From Lachnospiraceae bacterium (GTDB taxonomy: Bacteria; Bacillota; Clostridia; Lachnospirales; Lachnospiraceae): 39,032 nt of DNA. The notes under the pieces were generated by a model. The model made no database searches and was not told where the DNA came from. It was given only the letters and a program-made list of their open reading frames with translations. The first letter of the stretch is position 1; every line of letters begins with the position of its first letter. The stretch covers positions 32,001 through 71,032 of the forward strand of contig JAIDOW010000068.1 in NCBI GenBank assembly GCA_029063085.1. Direction: 5' to 3'. Of the stretch, positions 1-8,529 are shown in pieces. The position numbers and the translations under genes are program-made.

Positions 1-8
1 TTCCTCTC

Positions 9-37
9 TTGATAAAAGGAAAAAAATTAACTATAAT
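9..37 (+). promoter_or_regulatory. Candidate SigA promoter of the treR-like gene
   Basis: TTGATA at 9-14, a 17-nt spacer, and TATAAT at 32-37. It lies about 60 nt upstream of the GntR-family start. Downstream of the -10, at 41-68, arms TATAGA and TCTATA flank an inner palindrome TGTTTAAACA (48-57), which could be an autoregulatory operator. This is read by eye; the operator is inference. Confidence 0.6.
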
Positions 38-98
38 CAATATAGATGTTTAAACAAGTATTTCTATATAATAACCCTATTCAGAAAGAAGTGTGACT

Positions 99-824
99 AT
101 GCCCAAATCAAAATTCGAACAAATATATAAGGATCTAAAAAGAAAAATTGAATCACAGGAATATCAGTTCCAGGAACTTCTTCCATCCGAAAATACGATG
201 GTGGGTATCTATGACTGCTCCCGCAATACCGTTCGCCGTGCCATCGCCAGCCTGATAGAACAAGGCTATGTACAATCCCAGCAGGGCAAAGGCGTACGCA
301 TTATTTACCAGCCTGCCGATCAGACTTCTTTTACCATTGCAGGTATTGAATCTTTCAAGGAATCAGCTGCCAGAAACAACCGGAAAGCAAAAACAGAAGT
401 TATTCAGTTTACGGAAATAATTGCAGATGCCAGAATTACTGCAAGAACCGGATTTCCAGCAGGAAGTGAACTTTATTATATCCAACGGGTTCGCTATTTA
501 GACGGAAAGGCTTTAATTTTAGATATCAATTTGTTTCTAAAATCCGTTGTTCCCGGACTAACCAAACAGATTGCAAAGCAATCCATCTACGAATATATTG
601 AAAAAGAGCTGAACATGGCAATTATAACCAGCAAGCGGAAAATGACGGTGGAACATACCACAGAAATTGACGAAAAATATCTGGAATTAAATGATTACAA
701 TTGTCTTGCCGTTATCACAGGACAGACCTACAATGCGGACGGAATCATGTTTGAATACACACAATCCAGACACCATCCGGATCATTTCTGTTTTCAGGAT
801 ACAGCTGTACGAAAACACGAATAA
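99..824 (+). CDS. treR: GntR-family transcriptional regulator, TreR-like
   Basis: Sugar-responsive repressor of the GntR/HutC (UTRA) type, 241 residues. The N-terminal winged helix-turn-helix is clear (LLPSENTMVG, then SRNTVRRAIASLIEQGYVQ and the wing QGKGVRI), followed by a UTRA ligand-binding domain from about residue 75. The end, YTQSRHHPDHFCFQDTA, resembles the C-terminus of trehalose operon repressors, which sense trehalose-6-phosphate. A GTG codon 6 nt upstream (93) is also in frame; ATG 99 is chosen because the AGAAAGAAG ribosome binding site at 83-91 is then well spaced. No trehalose enzyme or PTS gene lies in the window, so the target operon would be off the left edge. GntR/UTRA membership is near certain; the TreR identity is moderate. 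Confidence 0.75.
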   Translation: MPKSKFEQIYKDLKRKIESQEYQFQELLPSENTMVGIYDCSRNTVRRAIASLIEQGYVQSQQGKGVRIIYQPADQTSFTIAGIESFKESAARNNRKAKTEVIQFTEIIADARITARTGFPAGSELYYIQRVRYLDGKALILDINLFLKSVVPGLTKQIAKQSIYEYIEKELNMAIITSKRKMTVEHTTEIDEKYLELNDYNCLAVITGQTYNADGIMFEYTQSRHHPDHFCFQDTAVRKHE

Positions 825-870
825 TCATGCAAACATTTCTGCTTGGTTTATGTTTTCTACACAAAAAGAA

Positions 871-903
871 CTGCCGCACTAAGAAAATTTCTTAGTGCGG
901 CAG
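871..903. terminator. Bidirectional intrinsic terminator
   Basis: A perfect 16-bp inverted repeat (871-886 with 888-903; CTGCCGCACTAAGAAA and its complement). It is followed by CCCTTTTT on the + strand and by TTCTTTTTGT on the - strand. It sits between the convergent ends of the treR-like gene and pckA, and should stop transcription from both sides. Confidence 0.9.
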
Positions 904-987
904 CCCTTTTTCCGCAGGCAGTCAACCATGCACAAACATTGTGTACATATTAGGAGAATGCTGCGAGAATATACCATATAATATTAA

Positions 988-2676
988 TTAAAGTGCATTT
1001 ACCAGCTTCTCTAATGCAGCTAATGCTTCATCCGGAAGCTTATCATAACCATCTTTCTTGGTAGAGAAATCTTTTACTGCATTTACACGTGTCTGCATAG
1101 CATTCTTTAACTGAGACTTGTAATCTGCATCGTTAAGATCTGGTGCAAATCCTTCCCAATCCATAATCTCAATATCCTCGAAAGGTCCCCACTGTGTGAA
1201 GCTTCCCTTTCCTTCTACGATTGTCTCAAGAATTCCCAATGTATCCTTAGGCTGAACCTTCTTGCCCATGAAATCACCAGTATTAATGATGTAGCAGTCT
1301 ACATTCTTCTCTTCTACTAACTTCTTGAACTTCTCATAGTCATTTACCAATGGATAAGTTCTAAATGGGTTTGCATATGGAACGATACGGATAGCATTCA
1401 TATCTGTTCCTGCTGCCACACGCTCTGCGGAAGAAGTCTTGGTTGCCAAAGTTGCTCCCATAACAGATGCCAGGGCAGAACCTTTTAACTTAACTACTGG
1501 CGGAATAGTCGGGTCTTTCATAATCCAGAAGATTGCATTAACCGGTGCGTCAATCTTATCTACACGGTTTGGAGACCATAACTTAGACTTGATTGCACGT
1601 CCGTTACCATTACGGATATCCTCTGTTACTAACTGAATCTTACCCTCTTCATCCTTTGTTGCAGAACAGTTCTGGGTTGTCAATAAATACTTGTTATCCG
1701 GACATCCTGTCGGATAATCTGCTGTCTTATCAAAATAAGAAGGCTCTAATGCGATAGATGCACAGGTATCTGTATTGATGATAAATGCATCATCATGTAA
1801 AACCTTAATCTCGTATTTGCCGTCATGCTTAGCATGGGTAAGTGTAGATTTACCAGAACCTGACAAGCCGTAAACAGAAGCAACATACTTAGAACCATCT
1901 GGTAATAAATATTCTTTCTGTCCACCATGACAAGAAGCATAACCGTTGCGGTTTGCCAGTGCCCATGCCATTGTCAGAGTACCCTTCTTGTGCTCGCCAA
2001 AGTATCTCATACCAAGGATTGCTGCACAGTTCTCATCCGTATCAAAATAGCAAAGTGTCAACGGATCGCTTAAGCAGCTGTAATCCACATCAGGTCTTTC
2101 CTGTGGGAACCACTGAGGATCAGAGAAGATATAAATATCAGCTTCCTTACCGTCACCAACTGCCTTTGACTCCTTATACATCTTGATATATTCATCTGAC
2201 ATATACTGGAAATTAAGCATCCAGTTATAAAGAATATTCTCTTCTCCTTCCGGAATCAATAAATGAGCCTTTACCATGAACTCCGGATCCAGACCAATAA
2301 ATACCTCTGCATGATACATCGTTTTCCAACGAGTCTCATAAACAGCATCCATAACTACTTTATCTAACTTAACATCATCTACACCCGGCTCACCCTTGAT
2401 ACGGCGAGCAGCTGCATAACGTCCGGTTACGGCACCATCATTAAATAATAATACCTTTGCATCCTCGTCTAATCCGACTTCCTCTGCACGGAATACCGGC
2501 ATATCTGTTACGATGGTTCCCGGAGAATTCTTAGCTAATTCATAAGCTTCTCTTAATGTGTTAACCTTTACCACATTGTTTCCGTAAAATGCTGCCTCGA
2601 TGATGGAACGGGTCTTGGAAAAACCAACTTTACCAGCACCGATTTCGTCAAGTTTGTAATTTGCTTTTGTTGACAT
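988..2676 (-). CDS. pckA: Phosphoenolpyruvate carboxykinase (ATP)
   Basis: Interconverts oxaloacetate + ATP and PEP + CO2 + ADP in the cytoplasm, for gluconeogenesis or, in many gut anaerobes, CO2-fixing succinate formation. The translated protein has 562 residues, near the usual family length of about 540. The PEPCK P-loop GLSGSGKST has its lysine at about residue 276, and the metal-binding kinase-2 motif HDDAF follows. An in-frame ATG exists 39 nt upstream (2715), but ATG 2676 is preferred: CCTCCT on the + strand at 2687-2692 gives AGGAGG with a 10-nt spacer. The gene is monocistronic, with its own consensus promoter (2775-2803) and terminator (871-903). Nothing looks truncated. Confidence 0.95.
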   Translation of the reverse strand: MSTKANYKLDEIGAGKVGFSKTRSIIEAAFYGNNVVKVNTLREAYELAKNSPGTIVTDMPVFRAEEVGLDEDAKVLLFNDGAVTGRYAAARRIKGEPGVDDVKLDKVVMDAVYETRWKTMYHAEVFIGLDPEFMVKAHLLIPEGEENILYNWMLNFQYMSDEYIKMYKESKAVGDGKEADIYIFSDPQWFPQERPDVDYSCLSDPLTLCYFDTDENCAAILGMRYFGEHKKGTLTMAWALANRNGYASCHGGQKEYLLPDGSKYVASVYGLSGSGKSTLTHAKHDGKYEIKVLHDDAFIINTDTCASIALEPSYFDKTADYPTGCPDNKYLLTTQNCSATKDEEGKIQLVTEDIRNGNGRAIKSKLWSPNRVDKIDAPVNAIFWIMKDPTIPPVVKLKGSALASVMGATLATKTSSAERVAAGTDMNAIRIVPYANPFRTYPLVNDYEKFKKLVEEKNVDCYIINTGDFMGKKVQPKDTLGILETIVEGKGSFTQWGPFEDIEIMDWEGFAPDLNDADYKSQLKNAMQTRVNAVKDFSTKKDGYDKLPDEALAALEKLVNAL

Positions 2677-2774
2677 GTTTTCATATCCTCCTGCATTTTT
2701 ATTTTTCACATTCATTTAAATGATGAAATTTTTATTGCTATTAACCTTCGATTATTTAAAAGTTAACCACAATA

Positions 2775-2803
2775 AGTATATAATTATGGCGGATTGATGT
2801 CAA
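2775..2803 (-). promoter_or_regulatory. Candidate SigA promoter of pckA
   Basis: Read on the - strand: TTGACA (2803-2798), 17-nt spacer, TATACT (2780-2775). A near-consensus promoter about 100 nt upstream of the chosen pckA start. Confidence 0.75.
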
Positions 2804-2832
2804 TAGGATAAATGCCCAATTATTTAAAAAAA

Positions 2833-2898
2833 GAGACCACCGTATTCGGAAAATGTGCCCTTTGCTGCACTTCCTTAACTGCCGTGATCCCTTTTTAA
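2833..2898 (-). terminator. Intrinsic terminator after abrB
   Basis: On the - strand, GGGATCACGG pairs imperfectly (one G-G mismatch, two G-U pairs) with CGGTGGTCTC, then runs into seven or more T residues. The enclosed sequence holds a smaller GTGC/GCAC stem. It lies just after the abrB stop codon and upstream of the pckA promoter. Confidence 0.65.
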
Positions 2899-2909
2899 TG
2901 ATTCCGTTA

Positions 2910-3167
2910 CTACTCTGTGATTCCTGCAAGCTGGGCCAGTCTTTTAACGGTTTCTTTACTAATCATTTTTCCCTGATATTCAATTAAATCTTCCTGACTG
3001 CCTGTAAAAATATCGGCCGGTTCATACTTTTTTAATACAATCTTATCTCCGTCCACAAATATTTCTACCGGTTCCCTGATGTCCATATGCAACTTCCGTC
3101 TCAATTCAATTGGCAGAGTCACTCGTCCCAAACTATCCAGATTCCTGACAATTCCCGTTGATTTCAT
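2910..3167 (-). CDS. abrB: AbrB-family transition-state regulator
   Basis: Small DNA-binding regulator of 85 residues. The N-terminal swapped-hairpin AbrB domain is evident from MKSTGIVRNLDSLGRVTLP, followed by IELRRKL and VDGDKIVLKKYEP. This is close to B. subtilis AbrB, which represses post-exponential genes including biofilm and sporulation genes. The C-terminal segment (about residues 55-85) fits the AbrB/Abh multimerisation tail better than the larger SpoVT sensor domain. The start has AAAGGAG about 9 nt upstream. In B. subtilis abrB lies next to yabC/rsmI; here spmAB, on the opposite strand, separates them. It has its own promoter and terminator. Confidence 0.85.
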   Translation of the reverse strand: MKSTGIVRNLDSLGRVTLPIELRRKLHMDIREPVEIFVDGDKIVLKKYEPADIFTGSQEDLIEYQGKMISKETVKRLAQLAGITE

Positions 3168-3233
3168 TGGTATCTACTCCTTTCTTTATATTATTTGTTG
3201 CTGCCATACATTCATCACGTTATATCTTTTTTG

Positions 3234-3262
3234 AACATAGCATGAATATTCATTAAAGTCAA
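3234..3262 (-). promoter_or_regulatory. Candidate promoter of abrB with palindrome in the spacer
   Basis: On the - strand: TTGACT (3262-3257), 17-nt spacer, TATGTT (3239-3234). The spacer contains a perfect 12-bp palindrome ATGAATATTCAT (3242-3253), placed where a repressor could block RNA polymerase. The promoter call is moderate; the operator role is inference. Confidence 0.55.
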
Positions 3263-3317
3263 TCATCAAATAATGATTAACAAAAAATTCATAATTTCTT
3301 TTTTCTATGTCTATCTT

Positions 3318-3346
3318 TTGCACATTTGACATATATTTTATAAAAT
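3318..3346 (+). promoter_or_regulatory. Candidate promoter of spmAB
   Basis: TTGCAC (3318-3323), 17-nt spacer, TAAAAT (3341-3346), ending about 43 nt before the spmA start. It resembles a SigA promoter. In B. subtilis these genes are read in the sporulation programme, and I could not identify a convincing SigE or SigG site here. Confidence 0.4.
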
Positions 3347-3388
3347 TACTATTTACTCTTAACAGGTTCCAAACAGGGGTTATTTTCC

Positions 3389-3985
3389 ATGCTAAATTAT
3401 CTTTGGGCATTTATGATCATCATCGGAATATTTACTGCCGCCTTTACAGGCAACCTTGAGGCTGTCTGTAACAGCGTCTTAGATTCTGCAAAAGATGCTG
3501 TTGACCTGCTTATCGTTATGTTAGGGGTCATCGGCATGTGGAACGGCTTCCTTGCCATTGCAGAAGGCTCCGGACTTACCGGACAACTGACCAAAAAAAT
3601 GCAGCCTTTTATCCGTTTCCTGTTTCCCAGGCTTCCCTCCGGACATCCGGCAGGCTCCTACATATGTGCCAATTTTATTGCCAATATATTAGGGCTGGGC
3701 TGGGCCTGTACTCCTACCGGTATAGAAGCAATGAAGGCATTAAAAAATCTTGAACAGGAGCGGGGAAACCCGGAAGGGATTGCCAGCAATGAGATGTGCA
3801 CTTTTCTCATTTTAAATATTTCCTCTTTACAGCTTATCCCCATTAATATGATCGCCTATCGAAGCCAGTATGGCAGTACCATGCCCATGGCTGTTGTCGG
3901 ACCTGCCCTTATCGCAACTTCTTTTACTACTATATCTGCTGTTATCATCTGCAAATTAATCTGTCATAAAAAGGAGAAGCTATGA
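3389..3985 (+). CDS. spmA: Spore maturation protein A
   Basis: Integral membrane protein of 198 residues in the nucleoside-recognition (Gate) domain family. SpmA and SpmB are needed for normal spore core dehydration and heat resistance in B. subtilis and Clostridium. The sequence shows the family pattern: hydrophobic N-terminus (residues 1-20), a second membrane segment near LLIVMLGVIGMWNGF, PSGHPAGSYICANFIANILGLG and ACTPTGIEAM in the core, and a C-terminal membrane helix before a basic tail. It overlaps spmB by an ATGA junction, so the two are translationally coupled. An AGGGGT stretch about 12 nt upstream serves as a weak ribosome binding site. Confidence 0.88.
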   Translation: MLNYLWAFMIIIGIFTAAFTGNLEAVCNSVLDSAKDAVDLLIVMLGVIGMWNGFLAIAEGSGLTGQLTKKMQPFIRFLFPRLPSGHPAGSYICANFIANILGLGWACTPTGIEAMKALKNLEQERGNPEGIASNEMCTFLILNISSLQLIPINMIAYRSQYGSTMPMAVVGPALIATSFTTISAVIICKLICHKKEKL

Positions 3986-4509
3986 AACTGCTTAATTTTT
4001 TATCCGTGTTTCTAATACCCTTTGTTCTTTTTTATATTTTAATTTACGGACTGTTTCAAAAAAAACCCGTTTTTGAACTGTTCATCAAGGGCGGAAAACA
4101 AGGACTTCACACGGTATTTGAAATCGCACCGACCATCATCGGCCTTTTAATCGCTGTAGGGGTGTTCCGCAGCTCCGGTGCACTTGATATTCTATGTAAC
4201 CTCATTAATCCCATCGGCACGCTGCTCCACATTCCAACTCCGGTACTGCCGCTTTCCCTTCTTAAAATGTTTTCTGCATCCGGTGCAAACGGTCTTTTAT
4301 TTGATTTGTTTAAAACCTATGGAACCGATTCTTATATCGGATTTACTGCTTCCATTTTATTAAGCTGTACGGAAACCCTGTTTTATACTGTTTCCGTCTA
4401 TTATATGAGTGCGGATATCAAAAAAACAAAATGGACAATACCTGTGGGATTATGTGTAGCTCTGCTCTCCCTGTTCGCCAGCACATTCATTGCGAATCTC
4501 TGCATCTAA
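3982..4509 (+). CDS. spmB: Spore maturation protein B
   Basis: Partner of SpmA, 175 residues, multi-pass membrane protein with the same Gate-type core. Recognisable segments include GGKQGLHTVFEIAPTIIGLL and the GAN motif in MFSASGANGLLFDLF, followed by SCTETLFYTVSVYY. It starts at 3982 inside the last codons of spmA (overlapping ATGA). Its 3' end runs 60 bp into the oppositely oriented rsmI gene, so both genes share coding sequence antisense to each other, and no separate terminator is visible. Confidence 0.87.
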   Translation: MKLLNFLSVFLIPFVLFYILIYGLFQKKPVFELFIKGGKQGLHTVFEIAPTIIGLLIAVGVFRSSGALDILCNLINPIGTLLHIPTPVLPLSLLKMFSASGANGLLFDLFKTYGTDSYIGFTASILLSCTETLFYTVSVYYMSADIKKTKWTIPVGLCVALLSLFASTFIANLCI

Positions 4510-5340
4510 AAGAGCCTGATAGACATCCCTTTTCCCGATCCCCCGGTCCTTTGCGGTCTTTTTCATGGCATCTTTTTTATCTATTCCCTGCTCCATGTAA
4601 TATTGTACATGATCGGGAATGCTCATGGAAAGAAGACCTTCCAAGGCCTGCTCTTTCAACTCTTTCCTGTCCGCACCCTCGATCACCAGAACAAATTCTC
4701 CCCTCGGCTCCTCTGCATCGTAATGGATGACCGCCCCCGCAAGCGTTGTACAAAAATTTGTTTCATGTTTTTTTGTAAGTTCCCTGCACAACGATATCTT
4801 CCTGTCACCTAATGCTTCATACAAATCTTTTAAGGTTCTTTTTAATTTATGCGGTGCCTCATACAAAATTATGGTTCTTGTCTCTGTCTTTAATTCCTGT
4901 AAAATTTCTTCCCGATCCTTTTTATCATAGGGCAAAAATGCCTCAAAGCAGAAACGTCTGGTGGACCTGCCAGACAAAGTCAAAGCCGTGACAAATGCTG
5001 AAGGTCCGGGTAAAGAAGTTACGGTAATTCCTGCTTCCAGACACTGTTTTACCAGCTCTTCTCCCGGATCGGATATAGCAGGCGTACCTGCATCCGTAAT
5101 CAATGCAATATTCATCCCTGCTGCCATCTTATCTACCAAAAGCTTTGCTTTATCATATTTGTTATATTCGTGATAGCTGGTCATTGGTGTCTTGATCTCA
5201 AAATGATTCAAAAGCTTAATACTGTGCCTTGTATCCTCTGCCGCAATTAAATCTGCTTCTTTCAAAATCCTTATCGTTCTAAACGTGATATCCTCTAAAT
5301 TCCCTATCGGTGTTGCACATATATATAACATTCCCGCCAT
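4450..5340 (-). CDS. rsmI: 16S rRNA (cytidine-1402-2'-O)-methyltransferase
   Basis: SAM-dependent methyltransferase acting on C1402 in the decoding centre of 16S rRNA; 296 residues, normal for RsmI. It shows the tetrapyrrole-methylase-fold landmarks: YICATPIGNLEDITFR at the N-terminus, AAEDTRHSIKLLNHF, ITDAGTPAISDPGEEL, and LPGPSAFVTALTLSG. The C-terminal part contains the usual helical tail. ATG 5340 is supported by an upstream GAGG about 9 nt away. It is the last gene of the yaaO-tmk-yaaR-holB-ricT-yabB-rsmI run, as yabC is near the end of the same run in B. subtilis. It converges and overlaps with spmB. Confidence 0.93.
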   Translation of the reverse strand: MAGMLYICATPIGNLEDITFRTIRILKEADLIAAEDTRHSIKLLNHFEIKTPMTSYHEYNKYDKAKLLVDKMAAGMNIALITDAGTPAISDPGEELVKQCLEAGITVTSLPGPSAFVTALTLSGRSTRRFCFEAFLPYDKKDREEILQELKTETRTIILYEAPHKLKRTLKDLYEALGDRKISLCRELTKKHETNFCTTLAGAVIHYDAEEPRGEFVLVIEGADRKELKEQALEGLLSMSIPDHVQYYMEQGIDKKDAMKKTAKDRGIGKRDVYQALLDAEIRNECAGEQGEQSYT

Positions 5341-5378
5341 CAGCTTGTTCCTCTTTCCTACAGATATTCCGTGTCCGT

Positions 5379-6143
5379 TTACCGGTCGACGCTTCCATTA
5401 TTCTTAATTGACTGTGTCTTCCCATATATCCGGCTTATCTCATCATGGTATACACCCTGTTCTTTATATATTATAAGTGGCGGTTCTACCGTAATCCTCT
5501 CCCTGCCGCCTTTTAATCCTTCGATTAATACCATGGTCGGCTCTTTGTCTACACTGGGATGCACCAGTCTCATTCTTTTGGGCTCTAAATGGTATTCTTT
5601 CATTATTTTAAAAATCTCAGCAAGCCGGAACGGTTTATGTATCATAAAAAAGCTTCCACTTTCCGGCAGTACATATCCTGCCGCTGCAACTACATCTTCC
5701 AGCGACACCATTACCTCATGTCTCGCAATCATCTTTGGCTCATATAAATTAGTCAGACCATGATGCTCCGTCATATAAGGCGGATTTACCGTTACAACCT
5801 GAAAAGAAGCTGGGGCAAACAGCTTCTTTATATTTTTTACATCTCCACATATAATATTTATCTTTTCTTCCAGTCCATTCATCTGCACACTACGGCTTGC
5901 CATATCCGCATATCCCTCCTGTAGCTCCAAACCGGAAAAATAATCTCCCTCTGTTTTCGCTGCAAGCAGAATCGGTATCACGCCGCTTCCGGTACAAAGA
6001 TCCAGTACCCTTTGTTTTTTCTTTACCCTGACAAAATCTGACAGCAGAACTGCATCTACCCCGAAACAAAATCCTTTCGGTTTTTGAATCAGCCTGTAGC
6101 CCTTACACTGTAAATCATCTATTCTCTCATCTCCCAGAATCAT
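5379..6143 (-). CDS. yabB: YabB/TrmN6-like SAM-dependent methyltransferase
   Basis: Class I methyltransferase of 254 residues, related to E. coli TrmN6, which makes m6A37 in tRNA-Val. The SAM-binding motif VLDLCTGSGVIPILLA and the N6-adenine methyltransferase catalytic motif NPPY (within VVTVNPPYMTEHHG) are present. The N-terminal FCFGVDAVLLSDF is typical of the family. GGAG with a 6-nt spacer supports ATG 6143. It follows ricT by a few bases, the position yabB holds in B. subtilis; yabA, which lies between them there, is absent here. The exact RNA substrate is not known from sequence. Confidence 0.85.
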   Translation of the reverse strand: MILGDERIDDLQCKGYRLIQKPKGFCFGVDAVLLSDFVRVKKKQRVLDLCTGSGVIPILLAAKTEGDYFSGLELQEGYADMASRSVQMNGLEEKINIICGDVKNIKKLFAPASFQVVTVNPPYMTEHHGLTNLYEPKMIARHEVMVSLEDVVAAAGYVLPESGSFFMIHKPFRLAEIFKIMKEYHLEPKRMRLVHPSVDKEPTMVLIEGLKGGRERITVEPPLIIYKEQGVYHDEISRIYGKTQSIKNNGSVDR

Positions 6144-6156
6144 ATTTTTCTCCTGC

Positions 6157-7062
6157 CTAATCGATTTTGGAACCGCCCTCTTTTTTCTCCAATGCCTCTA
6201 ACGCCTTTAATTCTTCATCATTCACCTTTTCATTATTACGGCGTTTCTTCGGTTTAAATTTCAACTCATCTGTTTTGTATTCCCGGATTTCTTTTTCTCC
6301 GTCTTCCAGTTCCACGATAACCTTAACCTTCTGTCTCAATACACTGACGCTGTTCACTTCACCCTTAAAACCATCCACTGTCCTTACAAAATCCCCTACG
6401 CTTGGAAGCCTGTCATTCAGATACTCATACGTTTCCTGTTCATTCTTAAGACAACACATTAACCGCCCGCAGACTCCGGAAATCTTAGTGGGATTAAGGG
6501 ACAGATTCTGCTCTTTTGCCATCTTAATGGAAACCGGAACAAAATCCGACAAATGCTTATGACAGCAGAGTTCCAACCCACATATCCCGATTCCTCCAAG
6601 AATCTTAGTCTCATCTCTGACGCCAATCTGACGAAGCTCTATTCTCGTCTTAAAAACAGATGCCAGATCTTTTACCAGCTCACGAAAATCGATTCTTCCG
6701 TCTGCCGTAAAATAAAATAAAACTTTATTGTTATCAAATGTATATTCTGCATCGATCAGTTTCATCTCCAGACCATGCTTTGCAATTTTTTCAAGGCAGA
6801 TCTTAAATGCATCCTTACACTTTTCTTTGTTCTCCTCATTCTTTTTATCATCTTCCGCCGTTGCTTTACGGATTACCGGCTTTAAAGCTGAAGTAATACT
6901 TCCCTCGTCAATTTCCCTCTTGCTTAAAACCACCTTGCCATATTCCACGCCTCTCACCGTCTCCACAATCACAGCATCGCCGACTTCCAAGTCGATACCG
7001 GATGGGTCAAAAAAATATATTTTTCCGTTCGGTCTGAAACGCACTCCTATTACCTCTATCAT
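6157..7062 (-). CDS. ricT: PSP1-domain protein RicT (YaaT)
   Basis: In B. subtilis RicT forms a complex with RicA and RicF that carries Fe-S clusters and directs RNase Y mRNA processing, affecting sporulation and biofilm formation. This protein has 301 residues. The N-terminus GVRFRPNGKIYFFDP and GDAVIVETVRGVEYGKV are typical, and the PSP1 domain spans roughly residues 60-150. The cysteine-rich motifs CGLELCC and CGRLMCC, the likely cluster ligands, are intact. The start overlaps the holB stop by ATGA. ricA and ricF homologs are not in this window. Confidence 0.92.
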   Translation of the reverse strand: MIEVIGVRFRPNGKIYFFDPSGIDLEVGDAVIVETVRGVEYGKVVLSKREIDEGSITSALKPVIRKATAEDDKKNEENKEKCKDAFKICLEKIAKHGLEMKLIDAEYTFDNNKVLFYFTADGRIDFRELVKDLASVFKTRIELRQIGVRDETKILGGIGICGLELCCHKHLSDFVPVSIKMAKEQNLSLNPTKISGVCGRLMCCLKNEQETYEYLNDRLPSVGDFVRTVDGFKGEVNSVSVLRQKVKVIVELEDGEKEIREYKTDELKFKPKKRRNNEKVNDEELKALEALEKKEGGSKID

Positions 7063-8054
7063 TTCAAATTCTCCTTTATCGTTAACAGTGTAAGCTCCAT
7101 GGCAATATCAAAATTAACATTTGCCTCAAGCCGCACCTTTAACTTGTCCATTGCTTCCAGAATCTGTTCCAATCCTTCATAGGAAGCCTTGCTTGCCTGC
7201 TTTTTCATCACCGAAAATTCTTTTTTAAATATTATCTTATTCGGTGAATTGGATATTTTTACCATCAGAATATCCCGGAACCACATTGCCATAATATCAA
7301 TATAATCGGTAATGTCCAATTTGTATTTACCCATGTTTTTAACTGCCAGAATTACTTCATCCAGCTCCATATCCTGAATGCGGCGGAGCAGACGTATACT
7401 GTCTTCTCTGATTTCATTATAATCCGTAGAAATAGCAAGCCGCACTGCTTTTCCCAGATTCCCCTGGGCAAAATCCGTACAAAATCTTGCCTTGTCCTGA
7501 TCCACACCAAGCTGAGTCACAAGATATTCCATCATCTGTAACGGTTGTACCGGTTTAAAATTCAGCACGATGCACCGGCTTAAAATTGTTGGCAGAAACT
7601 TATCCATATTATTGGTAAGCAGCATAATGATCACATACTCCGGTGGCTCCTCTAAAGTCTTAAGCAGAGCATTCTGAGCCTGAGGATTCATCATTTGTGC
7701 ATCGGGTACAATATAAATCTTATACTTACTGCTATATGGCTTTAAATCAATATCATTTACAATCTGTGAACGAATCTCATCCACTGAAATCACATTTGGT
7801 TTTTCATGGTTCACCCATATAATATCAGGCTGGTTACCCGATTCTGCCTGCAAACAGGATTTACAGGTACCACATGGATCCGGATCTCCACTTTCACATT
7901 GCAGGGATTTGACTACGATTCCTGCTAACGTCTTTTTTCCCGAACCTTTTTCTCCATTCAAAATATATGCATGGGATACTTTGCCCAATTCAATACTGCT
8001 TTTAAAATGTTTTACAATATCCTCATGTCCTATTATATCACTAAAATTTGCCAT
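7059..8054 (-). CDS. holB: DNA polymerase III delta' subunit
   Basis: Clamp-loader subunit of the replicative polymerase, 331 residues. The AAA+ module has a degenerate P-loop GEKGSGKKT (residues 34-42), a four-cysteine zinc site (C53, C61, C64, C67), the sensor region ALLKTLEEPPE, and the clamp-loader SRC motif in LSRCIVLNF. An ATG 15 nt upstream (8069) is in frame, but ATG 8054 is preferred because the codons between them contain the ribosome binding site AGAGGTGG. It overlaps ricT by four bases and follows yaaR by 20 nt, matching the conserved tmk-yaaR-holB-yaaT order. Confidence 0.93.
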   Translation of the reverse strand: MANFSDIIGHEDIVKHFKSSIELGKVSHAYILNGEKGSGKKTLAGIVVKSLQCESGDPDPCGTCKSCLQAESGNQPDIIWVNHEKPNVISVDEIRSQIVNDIDLKPYSSKYKIYIVPDAQMMNPQAQNALLKTLEEPPEYVIIMLLTNNMDKFLPTILSRCIVLNFKPVQPLQMMEYLVTQLGVDQDKARFCTDFAQGNLGKAVRLAISTDYNEIREDSIRLLRRIQDMELDEVILAVKNMGKYKLDITDYIDIMAMWFRDILMVKISNSPNKIIFKKEFSVMKKQASKASYEGLEQILEAMDKLKVRLEANVNFDIAMELTLLTIKENLK

Positions 8055-8074
8055 ACAGCCACCTCTCACATCAA

Positions 8075-8515
8075 TCAGGTCGAAATATCCAACAGCATTC
8101 CCCTGATATCATCTATCGTATTAAGTATTGCCAGATTATCCTTTTCTTCTTTCAATAATTCCTGTGCCAGATCATCCAGTGATTTGTCCACCTCTTTAAT
8201 AATCCCATATACTCTGTGCCTTCCTCTTCTATCCAGAAAATTTTCTCTGGAAAATGCGTGGGAACCCGCAGTCACTTCATTCATAAACTCCTTTACAAGA
8301 TTGCGGTAACGTTTCATATCCTTAATATCCATATGTTTCGCAATCTTATTTCCCTGTTCCTCGATATCCTTCATAAGGCTGGAGAGTTTTTCCTGTAATT
8401 CATTATTTTCTATATGGCTTACCAGAGTAAATTTGAAGCTGTCATCACCCTTTGGTGCCTGAGTCTGCTGCTCTACTGGTGCCTGCCCAGTCAATTGATT
8501 GATTCTCATATCCAT
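8075..8515 (-). CDS. yaaR: YaaR family protein (DUF327)
   Basis: Small, mostly helical cytoplasmic protein of 146 residues. The conserved family core is visible in [17 protein letters not shown] and [20 protein letters not shown]. Its molecular role is not established in the literature I know; it is recognised mainly by sequence and by its constant position between tmk and holB. GGGGAG with a 7-nt spacer supports ATG 8515. The B. subtilis neighbour yaaQ (darA, c-di-AMP receptor) is missing from this cluster. Confidence 0.85.
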   Translation of the reverse strand: MDMRINQLTGQAPVEQQTQAPKGDDSFKFTLVSHIENNELQEKLSSLMKDIEEQGNKIAKHMDIKDMKRYRNLVKEFMNEVTAGSHAFSRENFLDRRGRHRVYGIIKEVDKSLDDLAQELLKEEKDNLAILNTIDDIRGMLLDIST

Positions 8516-8529
8516 AACATTTCTCCCCT

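Noticed and set aside
691-882. 63-residue open frame overlapping the treR-like gene
   Set aside because: It is a shadow frame inside the regulator and runs into the terminator stem.
3186-3410. 74-residue open frame on the - strand upstream of abrB
   Set aside because: It covers the abrB promoter and antisense of the spmA start, lacks a convincing ribosome binding site, and matches no family.
5371-5763. 130-residue open frame on the + strand inside yabB
   Set aside because: It is antisense to a well-supported methyltransferase and has no family features.
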